Shown: positions 26,423 to 34,739 of the stretch, one piece after another
Layout: every line of letters starts with the position of its first letter
Numbering within the stretch: position 1 is the first letter of the stretch
NCBI GenBank assembly: GCA_023388175.1
Contig: JAEWGT010000007.1
Coordinates: 1 to 64,000, forward strand
Direction of reading: 5' to 3'
DNA from: Pseudomonadota bacterium
Lineage (GTDB): Bacteria; Pseudomonadota; Alphaproteobacteria; Rhizobiales; Devosiaceae
Length of the DNA stretch: 64,000 bases
Notes under the pieces: model-generated
Told to the model about the DNA's origin: nothing
The model's input: only the letters and a program-made list of their open reading frames with translations
Database searches by the model: none
Translations under genes and position numbers: made by a program

Positions 26423-29400
26423 AAATTGCGCCCGCCCGGCAGCGCTGCATAGGCCCGGCGGCGGGCCAGTTCGATCTCGCGCAGGGCGTCGCGATTCCGG
26501 CTCTCCGGCCTGTCCGGTCCCGACCGACCCTCATCGGCACGCGCCAGAATACGCTCGCCAAAATCCTTGCCATGGGCAAGATCGAGCAGATGCGGTGTCA
26601 GGTCCTCCAGCTCCTCGGCAACGAGGTGAATGACCCCATGCGCCGATTGCACCTTGCCGCGCACAGCCAGCATGCGGGCGGAGAGAATGGTTTTGCGATA
26701 CTCCGTAAAAACCCTGTCCCAGATCACCACATTGACGATACCGGTTTCGTCCTCGAGCGTCGCGAAAACCACGCCCTTGGCCGTGCCAGGGCGCTGGCGC
26801 ACAAGGACCAGCCCGGCCACTTCGATCCTTAAATCGGCTTCCACCTGCGGCAGGTTCCCCGCGCGGGTCGTGCCGCGCCCGATCAGCATGGGCCGCAGAA
26901 ATTGCACCGGGTGTCCCTTGAGCGAAAGGGACAGCGTCGCATAATCGTGGATCACCTCTTCGCCCGGCGCCATCAGCGGCAGATCAGCCGCCTCTGCTTG
27001 GCCGGACTCTCCCGCACGTTCCGAGGCCGCAAACAGCGGCAGCGTTTCCGCCCCATGCGTGCCCACCAGCCCCTTTACCGCCCACAGCGCATCACGCCTG
27101 TTGAGCTTCATCGATGCAAAGGCATCGGCCCGCGCCAGTTTTTCGAGACTGGCAATCGGCACCCCGGTTCGCAGCCAGAGATCGCGGATGGATGTATAGC
27201 CGGAGCCGCGGCGGGCCACGATGATATTGATGTCGTTCTCGGACATCCCCTCAACCCAGCGCAGGCCAAGCCGGATAGCCTTGTCTGAAAGAATATCGCC
27301 GATCATTTCGGCATGCCGCGGCCATATGCGATCGCTTACCGGGCAATCCCCGCCGTCTTCCAGAAGACATTCGAGACCGGACAGGTTGACATCGGCCTCC
27401 CGCACGTCAATCCCATGCTCGCGGACATCCCGAATGATCTGGCTGGGGGCATAAAACCCCATGGGCTGGGAATTGAGCAGCGCGCAGGCGAATACATCGG
27501 GATAATGGCATTTCAGCCAGCAGGACGCATAAACGAGCAGGGCAAAACTGGCCGCATGGCTTTCCGGAAAGCCATATTCGGCAAAGCCCTCAATCTGCGA
27601 AAAGCAGCGCTCGGCAAAGTCCCGGCTATAGCGACGCTTGGGATTTGCCATCATCCCCTCGATGAACCGCTGCTTGAAAATCCCGATCTTGCCGGTGCGC
27701 CGCCAGGCGGCCATGGCCCGGCGCAATTGGTCGGCCTCGCCTGGGGTAAACCCCGCTCCGATGATGGCCATCTGCATGGCCTGTTCCTGAAACAGCGGAA
27801 TGCCCTTGGTTTCCTTGAGCACCATATCGAGCGGGTCGGCGGGATCGGCCTCCCATTTTTCGATATTGTCGCGCCGCTTGAGATAGGGATGGACCATGCC
27901 GCCCTGGATCGGACCCGGGCGGACAATGGCCACCTCGATGACCAGGTCATAAAATCGTTCGGGCCTGAGACGCGGCAACATGGACATCTGCGCCCGGCTC
28001 TCGATCTGGAAAACCCCGATCGTGTCGGCCCGATGGGTCATGGCATAGACGCGCGCCTTGTCCATGGGCCCCTTGCCCGTTTCCTCGGCAAGCAGGTCTG
28101 CCAGCGTGTAGTCCTTCCCATAATGGACATGCAAAAGCTCGAAAGCGCGCCTGAGGCAGGACAGCATGCCCAGCGCCAGCACATCCACCTTGAGAATGCC
28201 CAGAGCATCGATATCGTCCTTGTTCCACTCGATGATGGCGCGCTCGTCCATCGCCGATCGACCGATGGGAACAAGGCTTTCCAGAGAGTCCCGCGTGATG
28301 ACGAAGCCACCCACATGCTGGGACAGATGCCGCGGAAAACCGCGCAGCACTTTCACCACCTCGAACATCTGGGCCAGCACCGGATCGTCGGGATTGAGGC
28401 CAAGCCCTTTGAGCTCGCGCAGGTCGAGCTTGCTGCCCCAGCCCCAATGCAATTGATTGAACGCCGCTATCGTGTCGTCAGAGATGCCGAAGACCTTGGC
28501 CGTTTCGCGGATGGCGCTGCGAGAGCGATAGGAAATGACATTGGCCGTGAGGCCGGTGCGGCGCCCACCATATTTTTTATAGACATACTGGATCACTTCT
28601 TCGCGCCGCTCATGCTCGAAATCGACGTCGATATCAGGCGGTTCATCGCGTTCCGTCGAAATGAACCGGCCGAAGACCAATGTCCTCTGGGTGGGATCGA
28701 CCTCGGTAATGCCAAGGCAGAAACAGACCGAGGAATTGGCCGCCGATCCCCGCCCCTGGCATAGGATTTTGCGCTCGTAGCGCGCATAATTGACGATGTC
28801 CTGCACCGTCAGGAAATAGGCGGCATAACCCTTGTAGGCGATCAGGCAGAGCTCTTTCCAAAGGCTTTCCTTGACCGAGTTTATGACGCCTGCGGGGTAG
28901 CGCCGGGCTGCCCCCTCCCAGGTCAGCCGTTCCAATGTCTGCTGCGCTGTCTCGCCATTGCCGATGGTTTCTTCGGGATAATTGTATTTGAGCTGGTCCA
29001 GCGCAAAGCTGATCTGCCGGACAAAAACCTGCGTCTGGGCAATGGCGTCGGGATGCTCGGCAAAGAGCCGGGCCATTTCCTCGGGCAGTTTGAGGTGCCG
29101 CTCGGCATTGGCGCTGAGACGGAAACCGGCTTCTTCGAGCGTGACATGCTCGCGGATGCAGGTGACGACATCGAGCACGATGGACCGGTCGGGCTCATGA
29201 TAGCGCGCATCATTGCTGGCGATCATGCTGGCGCCATGGCGCCTGGCCAGAGCCGACACGCGGTTGAGGCGCGCCCGGTCCTGCCCATCGAAATAGGGAA
29301 CCCCCGCCACCCAGACCCGATCGGGTGCTTGGCGGCTGAGGCGGTCAAGCGTCTTTTCGGTCAGCGCCCAATCGCTCTCATCGGGCATGAGGATGAAGAG

Positions 29401-29868
29401 CTGGCCCTGCGAAAAGTCTTCCGGCGGCCCATGGAGCACGGTATCTGCCGGATCACCCGTACCGAACAGGTCGGCAAAAAATAATATGGGATTGCCCTTC
29501 TCGCCGCGTTTATTGCCGACAGTCAGCAGCTTGCAGAGCCGTCCATAAGCCACGCGGTCACGGGGATAGGCGATGATGTCCGGCGTTCCATCGGAAAAAG
29601 CCAGCCGCACCCCCACCAGATAGCGAAAGTCCGGACTGCGCTCCTTGTTGTCGCGTGCCGTCACATAGCCGCGCACCACGCCGGCAAAGGAATTGCGGTC
29701 GCACACGCCAAGCGCCCTCATGCCGAGCGCCATGGCCTGCGCCACCATTTCTTCGGGATGCGAGCCGCCGCGCAGGAAGGAGAAATTGGTCGTGGCAACC
29801 AGCTCGGCATAAAACGGCTCTGCGATCGCCACCGCTTCCGATGGCTTCTCCTGTCCTGCCCCGCTCAT
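26416..29868 (-). CDS. dnaE2: Error-prone DNA polymerase III alpha subunit (DnaE2)
   Basis: 1150 residues, full length for DnaE2. The N-terminal PHP domain (from YAELVATTNFSFLRGGSHPEE) is followed by the C-family polymerase core (CQGRGSAANSSVCFCLGITEVDP, PDIDVDFEHERREEVIQYVY with the catalytic aspartates) and the C-terminal helix-hairpin-helix and OB regions. DnaE2 is the mutagenic translesion polymerase that works with ImuA and ImuB. It overlaps imuB by 4 bases and is the last gene of the SOS cassette. Confidence 0.95.
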   Translation of the reverse strand: MSGAGQEKPSEAVAIAEPFYAELVATTNFSFLRGGSHPEEMVAQAMALGMRALGVCDRNSFAGVVRGYVTARDNKERSPDFRYLVGVRLAFSDGTPDIIAYPRDRVAYGRLCKLLTVGNKRGEKGNPILFFADLFGTGDPADTVLHGPPEDFSQGQLFILMPDESDWALTEKTLDRLSRQAPDRVWVAGVPYFDGQDRARLNRVSALARRHGASMIASNDARYHEPDRSIVLDVVTCIREHVTLEEAGFRLSANAERHLKLPEEMARLFAEHPDAIAQTQVFVRQISFALDQLKYNYPEETIGNGETAQQTLERLTWEGAARRYPAGVINSVKESLWKELCLIAYKGYAAYFLTVQDIVNYARYERKILCQGRGSAANSSVCFCLGITEVDPTQRTLVFGRFISTERDEPPDIDVDFEHERREEVIQYVYKKYGGRRTGLTANVISYRSRSAIRETAKVFGISDDTIAAFNQLHWGWGSKLDLRELKGLGLNPDDPVLAQMFEVVKVLRGFPRHLSQHVGGFVITRDSLESLVPIGRSAMDERAIIEWNKDDIDALGILKVDVLALGMLSCLRRAFELLHVHYGKDYTLADLLAEETGKGPMDKARVYAMTHRADTIGVFQIESRAQMSMLPRLRPERFYDLVIEVAIVRPGPIQGGMVHPYLKRRDNIEKWEADPADPLDMVLKETKGIPLFQEQAMQMAIIGAGFTPGEADQLRRAMAAWRRTGKIGIFKQRFIEGMMANPKRRYSRDFAERCFSQIEGFAEYGFPESHAASFALLVYASCWLKCHYPDVFACALLNSQPMGFYAPSQIIRDVREHGIDVREADVNLSGLECLLEDGGDCPVSDRIWPRHAEMIGDILSDKAIRLGLRWVEGMSENDINIIVARRGSGYTSIRDLWLRTGVPIASLEKLARADAFASMKLNRRDALWAVKGLVGTHGAETLPLFAASERAGESGQAEAADLPLMAPGEEVIHDYATLSLSLKGHPVQFLRPMLIGRGTTRAGNLPQVEADLRIEVAGLVLVRQRPGTAKGVVFATLEDETGIVNVVIWDRVFTEYRKTILSARMLAVRGKVQSAHGVIHLVAEELEDLTPHLLDLAHGKDFGERILARADEGRSGPDRPESRNRDALREIELARRRAYAALPGGRNFH

Positions 29869-31532
29869 GCGAAAAACCCGTGCAGATACCAGGCTGGGGC
29901 AACCCTTGCGGCATAAAAGCCCTGCCGATACACCCAGAATCGGCGCCCATCCTGATCTTCGACCACGTAATAATCGCGCGTGCCCGCATCCGGGTCGAAG
30001 CGTTCAAGATCGGGAATATAGGGCGGCAGCTCCGGCTCTTCGCCCGGTTCGGGCTGCTTGGGTTTTGGCGGCTCAACCAGCTTGAGCCGCATGGATTTGC
30101 GCCACCATTCTGCCCCCAGCCTCTCGGGGCCCTCCCCCCTGATCAACCGATAGCTCTGCCGCCGCCACACCATCGATGCGGGAAGCCCATCGGGCACTTC
30201 CGCCATGATCTGGATGCGTTCGGGTTGCGGCAATAGCCGCAAGGGGCGTTTCAGTTCCGGCATGGCCAGAGGCGCATGCTGATACCCCTGTGCCGGCACG
30301 AAGCGCTCGGCCCGTTCGGGCAGGCGGGCAGCGATGAGCTGGCTTTTGAGCACGCTTGCTGGCCCCAGACGGCTGGCCAGCCGGTCATTGAGCCTGTCGA
30401 TATCTGCAAGCCCGCTCTCGACTGAAAAAGCCCCGGCCTGAACGGCATCGAGCTGTTCGGTGCTGGACGCTGCCAGCCGGACCATGTCGATGCCGAAACC
30501 GGCATCATATTCCCCGGCCAACCGCTGGGCCCGATGGCGGAAAAGATCGGTAATATGCGCCGGATCGCGGGTCAGCCGCGCCGCATTGAGCGACAACGTC
30601 ATGACCTTGTGATCGACCCGATAGACGAAGAGATGAAATGTCTGCGCCCCCAAACCGTCAGCTTCGAGCCTGTGCCCCAGCTGGATGGCCAGATCGTGGG
30701 TGACGAGGAGCACATCGTCCATCAGGCTGATCGGCTCGGCCAGCCGCCTTTCGGCAGAGTGATCGGCCTCTGGCAGGCGCGGCACCATCCGCTCCTCGAT
30801 CTCGCCGAAGGCCTGATCGATGCGGATGAGAAGCTGCGCCCCGAACCGCGCCTGCAAGGGTTTGCGCGGGCGCTGCCGCACCTGGCCGATATGGGTCAGG
30901 CCCATTTGCAGGAATGTGGCATGCTGGCTTTCCGAAAGCCGTAGCCCGGCCACCGGCAAGCCATCCAGAACAGTTTCAAGATTGGCCTCGCTCACCACCT
31001 GGCTACGGGCAAAATGGCTGACCGCCCAGGCCGCGCCAATGGTTGGCGCTATGGCGCCCGCAACCGTATAGCCGAGCGTTCTGAGGCGATGCAGCAGCAG
31101 ACGCAGCATGGCTGCTTCACCGCCGAAAAGATGGCTTACTCCGGTAATGTCGAGCACCAGATCGCCGAACGGGGCCATGTCACTCATCACCGAAACCAGC
31201 GGACTGGCATTGGAATGCCAGTCGGCAAAGTTGCCGAAAGCGTTTTCGAGCATGGATCGGTCGATTTCCTGCACCACCATGTCGGGACGAAGCGCGCGGG
31301 CATCGGCCAGGTTCTGCCCGATGCGCAAACCGTCCCGGCTCAATTGCGGGTCGAGCGCAGCCAGCCGCAATCCGCCCTTGATCCGCTCGTAAAGCGCCAG
31401 CGGCTGGTTTTTGAGCCGGACGTCAGCCCGCTTGAGATAATCGGTGGCCCAGAACGGCAGGTAGAGCACCAGAAACCGGCGTTGTGGGCCGGCTTTTGCG
31501 GACATGGGGCTGAGAGAGAGTTGCAAAGCCAT
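29865..31532 (-). CDS. imuB: Y-family polymerase-like mutasome protein ImuB
   Basis: About 555 residues from an ATG at 31532 with GGAG upstream (alternatives: 31505, 31574). It has the Y-family N-terminal strand RFLVLYLPFWATDYL and finger/little-finger regions but, as in the family generally, degenerate catalytic residues, so it acts as a scaffold that links DnaE2 to the sliding clamp. It ends in the ATGA overlap with dnaE2 and its 5' end overlaps imuA by about 110 bases. Confidence 0.9.
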   Translation of the reverse strand: MALQLSLSPMSAKAGPQRRFLVLYLPFWATDYLKRADVRLKNQPLALYERIKGGLRLAALDPQLSRDGLRIGQNLADARALRPDMVVQEIDRSMLENAFGNFADWHSNASPLVSVMSDMAPFGDLVLDITGVSHLFGGEAAMLRLLLHRLRTLGYTVAGAIAPTIGAAWAVSHFARSQVVSEANLETVLDGLPVAGLRLSESQHATFLQMGLTHIGQVRQRPRKPLQARFGAQLLIRIDQAFGEIEERMVPRLPEADHSAERRLAEPISLMDDVLLVTHDLAIQLGHRLEADGLGAQTFHLFVYRVDHKVMTLSLNAARLTRDPAHITDLFRHRAQRLAGEYDAGFGIDMVRLAASSTEQLDAVQAGAFSVESGLADIDRLNDRLASRLGPASVLKSQLIAARLPERAERFVPAQGYQHAPLAMPELKRPLRLLPQPERIQIMAEVPDGLPASMVWRRQSYRLIRGEGPERLGAEWWRKSMRLKLVEPPKPKQPEPGEEPELPPYIPDLERFDPDAGTRDYYVVEDQDGRRFWVYRQGFYAARVAPAWYLHGFFA

Positions 31533-32226
31533 TCTTGTTCCACTCCAGCATCCATTGCGTCCGATTGCCCGCAATGCGGCCTTTTTCGAGGTTCACCTGC
31601 CAGCGCGCCGCGCCGGGCGCCCGTTCGTCATAGGCCAGCCTGCCGCTGCGCTGCGGCTGCAAATGCCAGCGCAGATGCCCGGCGCTGCTGGCCCGGCCAT
31701 GGCCGTAGCGCAACAGAAACAGCGACACCTTGCTGCCGGCAGCGCGCAGGCTGAGGCGGCGGCTGGCGGTGAAATTGAGCAGTTTAGGCTCCCCCCGCAC
31801 CTCGGCCACCAAGGTGGCAACGGCCCGGCAGGCGATGATCTCCTCTGCCGCCCAGAGAAATTCTCCCATATCCGCAGCCTGCACGATCACCAGCCGGGCA
31901 GGATCGAGCCCGAACCAGTTGAGGCCCGGTCCATAAGGCATGCCCTGCTTCTGCGCATCGTCGGCAAGATGCAGATAAAAAACCGCTGGCCGCCTGGCGC
32001 TGAGCAATCCTTTCGCCTGCGCCAGGGCAAAGGCCAGGGAACCGGCGCCATTCCGGATATCGTCGGCAAACACCTCCTGCACCAATCCACCGGGCAGCAA
32101 CGGAAATTCTGCAGCCGCGCCAGCATCGGGCCGGTGTGCCGCCTCCAGCAGGGCCGGCTTGCGCTCGATATCGGCAATGACATCCCGCAGCGCGGCAAGG
32201 CGCTGTTGCTGACTGTGAGCCTGCAT
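31423..32226 (-). CDS. imuA: RecA-like mutasome accessory protein ImuA
   Basis: 267 residues. ImuA is a RecA-fold relative of SulA that assembles with ImuB and DnaE2 and modulates RecA. It carries LPGGLVQEVFADD in the N-terminal third, then ARRPAVFYLHLAD and RLVIVQAADMGEFLWAAEE. The last ~35 residues run on inside imuB in another frame, an unusually long overlap. It is the first gene after the LexA box at 32244, so it heads the damage-inducible operon. Confidence 0.9.
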   Translation of the reverse strand: MQAHSQQQRLAALRDVIADIERKPALLEAAHRPDAGAAAEFPLLPGGLVQEVFADDIRNGAGSLAFALAQAKGLLSARRPAVFYLHLADDAQKQGMPYGPGLNWFGLDPARLVIVQAADMGEFLWAAEEIIACRAVATLVAEVRGEPKLLNFTASRRLSLRAAGSKVSLFLLRYGHGRASSAGHLRWHLQPQRSGRLAYDERAPGAARWQVNLEKGRIAGNRTQWMLEWNKNGFATLSQPHVRKSRPTTPVSGALPAVLGHRLSQAG

Positions 32227-32243
32227 CTGACGATCACTTAAAT

Positions 32244-32258
32244 GAACAAAACAAGAAC
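32244..32258 (-). promoter_or_regulatory. LexA box (SOS operator) for imuA-imuB-dnaE2
   Basis: On the minus strand the sequence is GTTC-TTGTTTT-GTTC, a perfect match to the alphaproteobacterial LexA consensus GTTC-N7-GTTC. It is 18 bp upstream of the imuA start, where a repressor would block transcription. Confidence 0.92.
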
Positions 32259-32431
32259 ATTTAGACTCTCAATTCGGCAGGAGTCGAGTCTCTTTTCGCG
32301 TCCGGCATGTGTGGCGGGTCTGCATCAGGCCCGGTCAAGAGCGCGTGAGACGGCATATAAGCCATTGAGCAGAGGCCACTTATAGCTAAGTCTGGCGTTG
32401 AATTGGCCTCCGGCCCTGACGTCGTTTACCG

Positions 32432-32899
32432 ATGGAGACCGCCCTGTTTGACGCCCTGACCCGCCTCTTCGGCAAGCCGGAAACCCCGGCAGATATTTCG
32501 GATCCCAAGCTGGCCGTTGCCGCGCTTCTGGTGCATCTGGCCGCCGTGGACGGGGTGATGCAGGAAACCGAGCGTCAGGCCATTCGCGGTGCCTTGATGG
32601 ATCATTACGATCTGGACGAAGCCAGCGTCGATAAATTGATCCGCGACGCCGCCCGGCACGATGCCGAAGCGGTGGATTTTTACAGGTTCACCAGTGGCTT
32701 GACCCAGTTGGAGATGAGCGACCGCATCGAGATCATCCGCATGATGTGGGCCGTGGTCTTTGCCGACCGCACCAATCACGAACTGGAGGACAACATGGTC
32801 TGGCGCATTGCCGAGCTCATCGGCGTCTCCAGCCGGGACCGCACCATCCTGCGCAATCAGATCCGTGGCCGCGCCAGCGAAAGCGCGGATGATCAATAG
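32432..32899 (+). CDS. TerB-family (tellurite resistance-like) protein
   Basis: 155 residues, all helical. DPKLAVAALLVHLAAVDGVMQETERQAIRGAL and a second ADRTNHELEDNMVWRIAELIGVS repeat show the TerB pattern, with acidic residues in the helices that may bind metal. TerB-like proteins occur in many contexts; no tellurite operon is near, so a resistance role is not implied. It diverges from imuA over 205 bases and its end overlaps the convergent secreted-protein gene by 7 bases. Confidence 0.85.
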   Translation: METALFDALTRLFGKPETPADISDPKLAVAALLVHLAAVDGVMQETERQAIRGALMDHYDLDEASVDKLIRDAARHDAEAVDFYRFTSGLTQLEMSDRIEIIRMMWAVVFADRTNHELEDNMVWRIAELIGVSSRDRTILRNQIRGRASESADDQ

Positions 32900-33465
32900 G
32901 CGGAAAACGCCCCGATCACCTCGACCTCATCAGTCAAGCAGTTGAAATCGCCAGCTTTATCAGCGGCTTGCCGGGCCAGCTCATTGGCGTTTGCATTGGC
33001 CAGCGCATCGATATGGGCGATGTGGCAAGTGTTTCCGTCCTTGAGCTGGGTCACCACCAGCACCTGCCCCTTGTTCACCCCGGTTTCCGGATCAGCCGTG
33101 TGATAGCGCACGATCGTGGCGATGGGCATCCAGCGGCCAAGCGCGTTGGACAGCCGCCATTCGAGCGTGCCCCCCAGCTCGTTGAATGGCGGAAGTGTTT
33201 GAAATCCCGCATTATTCTCGTCGACATTGAAGCCATAGCGCAGGGAAAACCGCAGGTCGCCCTCCTGCACCATCAAGGGATAGCCACGATAGCCCGGACA
33301 GGCCCAGCTGGCCCCGAAATCGTCGGCATCGAGCACCAGGCACTCATCCAGATCGAGATCGGTATAGGTGCTCATCGTCGCCGCCTGCGCCGCGCCGGAG
33401 CCCGCAACGAGCAGTGTCATCACAGCCGATAATGTCAGCAGACTGTTAACCTTGAGCGTCGCCAT
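32893..33465 (-). CDS. Secreted hypothetical protein
   Basis: 190 residues from the ATG at 33465, which has GAGGAG upstream. Residues 1-28 form a signal peptide (hydrophobic core LLTLSAVMTLLVAGSGAAQA, cleavage near AQA-ATM). The mature part is beta-rich with four cysteines (in DECLVLD, SWACPGY, NTCHIAH and FNCLTDE), compatible with two disulfides in the periplasm. I recognise no family with certainty. Between a TerB-like gene and a divergent universal stress gene. Confidence 0.8.
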   Translation of the reverse strand: MATLKVNSLLTLSAVMTLLVAGSGAAQAATMSTYTDLDLDECLVLDADDFGASWACPGYRGYPLMVQEGDLRFSLRYGFNVDENNAGFQTLPPFNELGGTLEWRLSNALGRWMPIATIVRYHTADPETGVNKGQVLVVTQLKDGNTCHIAHIDALANANANELARQAADKAGDFNCLTDEVEVIGAFSAY

Positions 33466-33490
33466 GCGTTCTCCTCGCCATGATCGGGTT

Positions 33491-33504
33491 ATGATCGAGA
33501 TCAA
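33491..33504. promoter_or_regulatory. Near-perfect FNR/FixK-type box
   Basis: ATGAT-CGAG-ATCAA differs from TTGAT-N4-ATCAA only at the first base. It lies 50 bp before the universal stress protein start and 26 bp before the divergent secreted-protein gene. Confidence 0.45.
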
Positions 33505-33554
33505 TGTGCCGCCATCATGATCATGGCATTGTGGGTCAAACAAGGAGGACAGAT

Positions 33555-34004
33555 ATGTTCAAGACCCTGCTGATCGCTATCGACGGTTCCGAACTCGGCG
33601 ACAAGGCGCTTGCCGCCGGCATCGAACTGGCAAAACTCAATGGCAGCAAGATCGCCATCCTGACTGCCACCGATCCGGTGAGCACCGGCATAGGGTCGGG
33701 CGGTTTCGGCACCATCGATGCCGGCAATATCATTGCCCGGCTGGAAGAAAGCTATACCGCGCAGGCCAAGACCCTGCTCGATGCCGCCAGGGCCAAGGTC
33801 GAAGCCGCCGGCCTCGTCGCCGAAACCTTCCATGCGCCGCGCCAGCGGCCGGCCGACGCCATTCTCGCCGCGGCCGGACAACAGGGCAGCGACCTCATCG
33901 TCATGGGCTCGCATGGCCGGCGCGGTCTTGGAAAGCTCTTGCTGGGCAGCCAGGCCGCCGACGTGCTCTCCCATGCCGCCATACCGGTGCTGATCGTCAA
34001 ATAG
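33555..34004 (+). CDS. Universal stress protein family (UspA domain)
   Basis: 149 residues, one Usp domain. MFKTLLIAIDGSE at the start, and the ATP-binding type signature GSHGRRGLGKLLLGSQAADVLSHAAIPVLIV near the end (G-x2-G-x9-G-S), predict nucleotide binding. AAGGAGGA is an excellent ribosome site before the ATG at 33555. FNR-like box upstream suggests low-oxygen control, as is known for many Usp genes. Confidence 0.93.
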   Translation: MFKTLLIAIDGSELGDKALAAGIELAKLNGSKIAILTATDPVSTGIGSGGFGTIDAGNIIARLEESYTAQAKTLLDAARAKVEAAGLVAETFHAPRQRPADAILAAAGQQGSDLIVMGSHGRRGLGKLLLGSQAADVLSHAAIPVLIVK

Positions 34005-34140
34005 CGCTGGCCGGACAAGAATCGTGCCGGACTGCTCCGTCGCCGCCGCATATGGGGTGCGGTGGATTTGTGGCTTGCCTTTGCAGGGCTTTATGGGCAG
34101 AACCTGCCCCATTCCGTCCCTCCCATGGCGAAGGCAAGAC

Positions 34141-34671
34141 ATGAATATCGACGCGATCCCCACCGGCAAGAACCCGCCCGACGACCTCAACGTCATCATC
34201 GAAGTGCCGCTCGGTGGCGAGCCGATCAAGTATGAAATCGACAAGGAAAGCGGCGCGCTTTTCGTCGACCGCTTCCTTTACACGCCCATGCGGTATCCGG
34301 GCAATTACGGCTTCGTGCCCCATACGCTGTGTGGCGATGGCGACCCGCTCGACGTCATCGTGATGAATTCGCGCCCCTTGGTGCCCGGCGCCGTGGTGCG
34401 CTCCCGCCCGATCGGCGTGCTGTTCATGGAAGACGATGGCGGCCAGGACGAAAAGATCATCGCCGTGCCGGTTTCCAAGCTGACGCGCATGTATGACGCC
34501 ATCCAGGATATCGGCGACATGCCGGAAATCCAGCTGGAGCGCGTCAAGCACTTCTTCACCCATTACAAGGATCTCGAGCCCGGCAAATGGGCCAAGATCG
34601 ACCGGATCGGCAATCTGGCCGATGCCCGCCGGGTCATCCTCGAATCCATCGAAATGGCCCGGTCGGCATAA
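34141..34671 (+). CDS. ppa: Inorganic pyrophosphatase (family I)
   Basis: 176 residues, typical of soluble family I enzymes. It hydrolyses pyrophosphate made by biosynthesis. KYEIDKESGALFVDRFLYTPMRYPGNYGFVPHTL and the metal site DGDPLDVIVM are the family signature. The open frame extends upstream, but MNIDAIPTGKNPP is the normal start. The leader of about 136 bases has no unusual element I can name. A membrane pyrophosphatase (hppA) is also in the window. Confidence 0.96.
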   Translation: MNIDAIPTGKNPPDDLNVIIEVPLGGEPIKYEIDKESGALFVDRFLYTPMRYPGNYGFVPHTLCGDGDPLDVIVMNSRPLVPGAVVRSRPIGVLFMEDDGGQDEKIIAVPVSKLTRMYDAIQDIGDMPEIQLERVKHFFTHYKDLEPGKWAKIDRIGNLADARRVILESIEMARSA

Positions 34672-34691
34672 TCCTTGTCGATCCAATTTGA

Positions 34692-34738
34692 GCCCTCGGC
34701 GTTGTAGAAGAACTGTTCCGCAATGCCGAGGGCTTTTT
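34692..34738 (+). terminator. ppa terminator whose 3' arm carries the next gene's Shine-Dalgarno
   Basis: 12-bp stem GCCCTCGGCGTT (34692-34703) with AATGCCGAGGGC (34722-34733, one G-T pair), loop 18, then TTTTT. The GAGGG of the 3' arm lies 7 bases before the ATG at 34740, the ideal place for a ribosome site. Confidence 0.88.
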
Positions 34739-34739
34739 C

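Noticed and set aside
33466..33554. CATGATCATG palindrome as operator
   Set aside because: A 10-bp palindrome is short and could arise by chance; the FNR-like box is the better candidate.
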